The notes under the pieces: model-generated
The model's input: the letters and a program-made list of their open reading frames with translations, nothing else
The model's database searches: none
Told to the model about the DNA's origin: nothing
Program-made: the position numbers and the translations under genes
Shown here: positions 5,951-9,024 of the stretch, piece by piece
How positions within the stretch are numbered: position 1 is the first letter of the stretch
Layout of the letters: every line of letters starts with the position of its first letter
Source: Patescibacteria group bacterium UBA1400
Lineage (GTDB): Bacteria > Patescibacteriota > Microgenomatia > UBA1400
Reading direction: 5' to 3'
Length of the DNA: 9,024 nucleotides
Assembly (NCBI GenBank): GCA_002305125.1
Contig: DBQG01000002.1
Coordinates: forward strand, 9,838-18,861

Positions 5951-7033
5951 ATACTTTTTATACTTTTTGTTTTCTTTAAACTTGCTAACGATTGTTTTAA
6001 TTGTCTTCATTGATTCTTTAGAACAAACAAGTAAAACATCTTTAGTGTTAACGATCACCAGTTCACTTAAATCTGCTCCTACTACCAGTTGTTTGCCTCC
6101 CTGATTATGAACCAGACAGTCTTCACAACCCTCAAGATAAACCTCGCCCTTGGTCACATTATCTTTTATTCCTTTTTGCTGGGCTTCTTTTAGAGCCTGC
6201 CAGGTACCCACATCAGCCCAACCAAAATCAGCTGGCAGAACCACTGCTTTATCCTGTTCCAGCTTTTCTAAAATGGCGTCGTCAAACGATATTTTTTCAA
6301 AAGTAGGATAAACTTTTTCCAACTCAGCCTCATGGGTACTGGTACCAAAACTAGTTTGCAGATTTAAAAGCTTTTTATACATTTGAGGCATAAATTTTTT
6401 ATATTGTTCCAGCACAAACCCTGGAGTCACTACCCAATAGCCTGGATTCCAAACATGATGTCCGCTTTTATAAAACTGTCTGGCCAGCTGAATATTAGGC
6501 CTATACTTCCAGCTTTTAAACTTATGAATGGCAAAACCATTAATTTTTTCTATCTGCTTGCCCATCTCTATCCAGCCCAGATTTTGATTGGCAAACCTAG
6601 GTTTATGACCTAAAAAGAGAAACTTGTTTTTATTTTTAGAGATAAACTCGCCTCCTGCCTGTAGAATATGCTTAAACTTAGCAACTTTTTCCATTACGTG
6701 ATCGCTCCAAAGAATTACAAAAGGGTCATCCGGAGATTTTTTAGCGACAATAGCACTCATATAACCGACCGCTCCGGCCAAATCCCTTCTGACCGGCTCA
6801 CCAATAATGTTTTTAGCCGGAATCTGAGGCAGTTGTTTGGCAACTATATTTTTATACCTTTTTCCGGTGGAAATATAAATATTTTCCCAGGGAAATTCCG
6901 GCCTTAATCTGTCAATTGTAAGCTGCAGCGTAGACTTGCCGTTAATCATTTTTTCAAACTGTTTTGGGGTCTGTTCCCTGCTTAAAGGCCAAAGCCTAGT
7001 ACCAATGCCGCCGGCAAAAATAACTGCCTTCAT
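5945..7033 (-). CDS. manC: Mannose-1-phosphate guanylyltransferase (GDP-mannose pyrophosphorylase)
   Basis: It makes GDP-mannose from mannose 1-phosphate and GTP in the cytoplasm. I start the protein at the ATG at 7033, because MKAVIFAGGIGTRLWPLSRE is the classic beginning and the upstream stop overlaps this codon as ATGA (7030-7033). An ATG nine codons earlier (7060) would only add MAHSPKKLN. The 362 residues cover the nucleotidyltransferase domain and the start of a left-handed beta-helix; the C-terminal isomerase domain of bifunctional ManC/AlgA is absent. Seen are the signature GG-GTRLWPLSR--PKQF (8-25), GEPVRRDLAGA (79-88), GWIEMG (153-158), the FDDAILE segment (250-256) and GWADVGTW (271-278). 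WSDH (109-112) and WNPG (195-198) replace the commoner PADH and WNSG/WNAG. Another NTP or hexose-phosphate preference remains possible. The symbol follows the family name and is not proof of function. Confidence 0.94.
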   Translation of the reverse strand: MKAVIFAGGIGTRLWPLSREQTPKQFEKMINGKSTLQLTIDRLRPEFPWENIYISTGKRYKNIVAKQLPQIPAKNIIGEPVRRDLAGAVGYMSAIVAKKSPDDPFVILWSDHVMEKVAKFKHILQAGGEFISKNKNKFLFLGHKPRFANQNLGWIEMGKQIEKINGFAIHKFKSWKYRPNIQLARQFYKSGHHVWNPGYWVVTPGFVLEQYKKFMPQMYKKLLNLQTSFGTSTHEAELEKVYPTFEKISFDDAILEKLEQDKAVVLPADFGWADVGTWQALKEAQQKGIKDNVTKGEVYLEGCEDCLVHNQGGKQLVVGADLSELVIVNTKDVLLVCSKESMKTIKTIVSKFKENKKYKKYT

Positions 7034-8151
7034 ATTAAGCTTTTTTGGTGAATGTGCCATAACTCCTCCACTTTACGCTTAAAATTTTTAATAAACTCCT
7101 GCTGACTAAATTTGCTGGCATTGTTTACACAATCCTTGTCTTTAAATCTGTTTTTATCAAACTTTTTTAAAGCTACCAACAGACTTTTACTGGTTTGTTT
7201 CTTAAACAAAAGTCCTGTTTTGCCTTCCTTAACAGTCTCAGGCATTCCCCCTTTAGCCAAACAGATAACCGGCCGGCCGCATGCCTGGGCTTCTAAGGCC
7301 ACCAACCCTAAATCTTCCTGGCCAGCAAATACCAATGCCAAACAATTTTGATAATAACCTAAAAGAGTTTGATCAGTCAAATTCTGATCTATGAAAGTAA
7401 TGTTATCCTTAGCCAAGGCTTTAAGCTTGCTTTTCTCTTTTCCGCTGCCAATGATTTTAAGTGGCCAACCCAGTTGATTAAAAGCCTTTATAACCAAATC
7501 CACCCTTTTATAACTAACCAGCCGGGAAACAACTAAAAAGTAATCTCTATCAATCTGTTTTTGAGCTAGTTTAAACCGGTCCAGATCGATCCCGGGATAA
7601 ATAACTTCTGAGTCCTGCTGATAATACTTTTTAATTCTGGCCTGCACTTGTCTAGAAATGGCCAAATAATAATCAGGCCTGAAACAAGCAACCTGATCCC
7701 ATTTTTTAAGCCTGGCAAGCAGGGGCTGGGCCACTAACTTTGCCAGGGGATTAAGTAAACCAAACTGCATATTTTCCTGATAATATTTTCTGCCAGACCA
7801 AAGATAACGGGTAGGAGTCAGACAGTAGCAGATATGAAGGGTTGACGGTTTGGTAATAATACCTTTGGCTTCAGCTGAAGTAATGCTTAAAACAACATCA
7901 AAACCGGAAAAATCAAAACTTTCAAAAGCAAAAGGCATTAAAAAGGGAAAAACTTCATGATTATTTTTTAAAAAAGGCAGTTTTTGTAAAAAAGAAGGAG
8001 TTATCTGAAATATTTTTGACCAAGAAGCGGTTTTGGGATTCCAAACCGCAGTAAAAAGAGGGGCTTCAGGCCAGATTTTATGCAAAGCCTGCAATACCCT
8101 TTCAGCCCCGCCGAACTTGTTTACCCGATCATAAACTAAGGCTATTTTCAT
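7030..8151 (-). CDS. Glycosyltransferase family 4, WbaZ-like (probable mannosyltransferase)
   Basis: The 373 residues form a GT-B enzyme that moves a sugar from a nucleotide sugar onto a lipid-linked or surface glycan at the cytoplasmic side of the membrane. The N-terminal acceptor half shows MKIALVYDRVNKFGGAERVL (1-20) and CYCLTPTRYLW (108-118), a stretch typical of WbaZ-type mannosyltransferases. The donor half shows FLVVSRLVSYKRVDLVIKAF (205-224) and the E-x7-E motif in EDLGLVALEAQACGRPV (279-295, E279 and E287). No membrane span is visible. The start overlaps the previous GT4 gene by 23 bp and the TGA stop overlaps the guanylyltransferase start, so translation of the three is probably coupled. 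The neighbouring GDP-mannose gene makes mannose a reasonable donor sugar, but the specificity is inferred. No Shine-Dalgarno motif precedes the ATG at 8151. Confidence 0.95.
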   Translation of the reverse strand: MKIALVYDRVNKFGGAERVLQALHKIWPEAPLFTAVWNPKTASWSKIFQITPSFLQKLPFLKNNHEVFPFLMPFAFESFDFSGFDVVLSITSAEAKGIITKPSTLHICYCLTPTRYLWSGRKYYQENMQFGLLNPLAKLVAQPLLARLKKWDQVACFRPDYYLAISRQVQARIKKYYQQDSEVIYPGIDLDRFKLAQKQIDRDYFLVVSRLVSYKRVDLVIKAFNQLGWPLKIIGSGKEKSKLKALAKDNITFIDQNLTDQTLLGYYQNCLALVFAGQEDLGLVALEAQACGRPVICLAKGGMPETVKEGKTGLLFKKQTSKSLLVALKKFDKNRFKDKDCVNNASKFSQQEFIKNFKRKVEELWHIHQKSLI

Positions 8152-9024
8152 AAATCTTTAAAGTTTTGCTGGCACACTCCTGCCATGAGTATTTTAAGGC
8201 TTGCTGCCTGGCTTTTTGAATTAAAGCTTGCCTTTTTAAAGGAGACAGTCTGATAAGCTTTAAAATGGCTTCCTGCATGCTTTCAATCTTTTGCGGATTA
8301 AAAAAAACAGCTTCCTGACCATAGACTTCTTTAAAAATAGGAATATTGCTGGCTAAAACAGGACAACCTGCCCTCATAGCTTCAAGCCCAGGCAAACCAA
8401 ACCCTTCCATTAAAGAAGGAGTAATAAAACCCAAAGCCTGCTGGTAAAGACCGACCAAATCATTGTCAGGAATAAAACCGGGCATAAAAATCAACTCTTC
8501 CGCCTTAAGGTCTTTTACCTCTTTTTGCAGCCGCTGGCAGAAAACATCCCTAGAACAAACTATAACCAAATTTATTTTAGTTTCCCTGGAAAGTTTTTTA
8601 ATAGCAAAAATAAGCTTGCTTAAATTCTTATGAGGGTAAACATTGCCGGTATAGATTAAAAACGGTTTCCTAAGCTTATACTTTAGCAATAGTTTATCTG
8701 TTTTGCCTTGGTCTGGTTTTAAACCGCTAAAAACCTCTCCTACCCCCTCATAAGTAACTTCGGTTTTCTTTCCCGCTCCAGGATAAACAAGATCAAGCTG
8801 TTTTTTAATCTGTTGGGAGGGAACAATAATATGATGAGCTTTTTTTACTGCCTGAGCAAAAATAAACTTATAACCCAAATATTTGACATTATAAACCCAA
8901 GGCGTTCTGGTGGAAGAAGCTGCTCCTTTTGACTCATGCTTAATAAGATCATGAATGGTAACTACAAACCTGCCCTTATAAGAAAAAGGAAGGTTAAAGT
9001 GAAGAAAGTGAACTAAATCAGGCT
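8129..9024 (-). CDS. Glycosyltransferase family 4, N-terminally cut by the window edge
   Basis: The frame is open to position 9022 and continues past the window, so 297 residues are visible and an N-terminal piece, probably 60 to 90 residues by family length, is missing. It begins PDLVHFLHFNLPFSYKGRF and VVTIHDLIKHES, the normal end of the GT4 acceptor domain. It then has HHIIVPSQQIKKQL, YTGNVYPHKNLSKLI in the nucleotide-sugar domain, FMPGFIPDNDLVGLY, and an E-x7-E motif in EGFGLPGLEAM (about nucleotides 8370-8410). These features place it with mannosyltransferase-like GT4 enzymes of O-antigen or exopolysaccharide loci. It differs strongly from the next gene, so it is not a recent duplicate. 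A TTG at 8878 opens a shorter frame, but the conserved residues upstream show that this is an internal leucine codon. The stop at 8129 lies 23 bp inside the next gene. Confidence 0.95.
   Translation of the reverse strand, partial: PDLVHFLHFNLPFSYKGRFVVTIHDLIKHESKGAASSTRTPWVYNVKYLGYKFIFAQAVKKAHHIIVPSQQIKKQLDLVYPGAGKKTEVTYEGVGEVFSGLKPDQGKTDKLLLKYKLRKPFLIYTGNVYPHKNLSKLIFAIKKLSRETKINLVIVCSRDVFCQRLQKEVKDLKAEELIFMPGFIPDNDLVGLYQQALGFITPSLMEGFGLPGLEAMRAGCPVLASNIPIFKEVYGQEAVFFNPQKIESMQEAILKLIRLSPLKRQALIQKARQQALKYSWQECASKTLKIYENSLSL

Noticed and set aside
6383..7351. Three plus-strand open frames of 76 to 79 codons opposite the guanylyltransferase and a GT4 gene
   Set aside because: All are antisense to conserved motifs and encode unremarkable sequence; no independent sign of coding.
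8129..8878. Complete 249-residue glycosyltransferase starting at the TTG at 8878
   Set aside because: The frame continues to the window edge and encodes conserved GT4 residues (PDLVHFLHF, VVTIHDLI), so the gene is longer and only partly seen.
1..9024. CRISPR array, insertion sequence, tRNA, riboswitch or attachment site
   Set aside because: I saw no regularly spaced direct repeats, transposase or recombinase motifs, cloverleaf-like sequence or long leader region; non-coding gaps are all under 60 bp.

Overview
The window is AT-rich, gene-dense DNA. All complete genes lie on the minus strand, so in transcription order they run from high to low coordinates. Gene content points to a Candidate Phyla Radiation / Patescibacteria bacterium: a DUF4012 membrane protein, a short RecO without its zinc module, a compact single-chain glycyl-tRNA synthetase, overlapping genes and few Shine-Dalgarno sites. 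This placement is inferred, because no rRNA is present. UGA is used as a stop in several tightly overlapping gene pairs, which argues against the recoded (UGA = Gly) lineages.

Right part (about 9024 to 5945): two GT-B glycosyltransferases of family GT4 are followed by a mannose-1-phosphate guanylyltransferase. The first GT4 gene runs off the window edge, and the three genes overlap. They look like the GDP-mannose supply and sugar-adding part of a surface-glycan pathway. A 55-bp gap with a small hairpin follows.

Middle (5889 to 2751): an initiating polyprenyl-phosphate sugar-1-phosphate transferase overlaps by 7 bp a 663-residue membrane-anchored DUF4012 protein. That gene overlaps by 1 bp (TGATG) a short recO. 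Together with the right part this gives glycan initiation, extension and precursor supply, plus a large extracytoplasmic protein that may handle the product. No flippase, polymerase or ligase is visible.

Left part (2758 to 203): glycyl-tRNA synthetase overlaps recO by 8 bp. It is joined through an ATGA overlap to an exported protein of unknown function, and then to a free-standing tRNA-binding OB-fold protein. A stable-looking AT-rich hairpin sits on the stop codon of the unknown gene. At the extreme left, the tail of an unidentified plus-strand frame ends in a terminator-like hairpin, so transcription converges near position 200.

Most of the window is recognisable. The parts most worth attention are the DUF4012 protein next to the glycan initiator, the RecO without zinc ligands, the uncharacterised exported protein, and the hairpins at gene junctions. 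I did not find a clear-cut new defence or mobile system.
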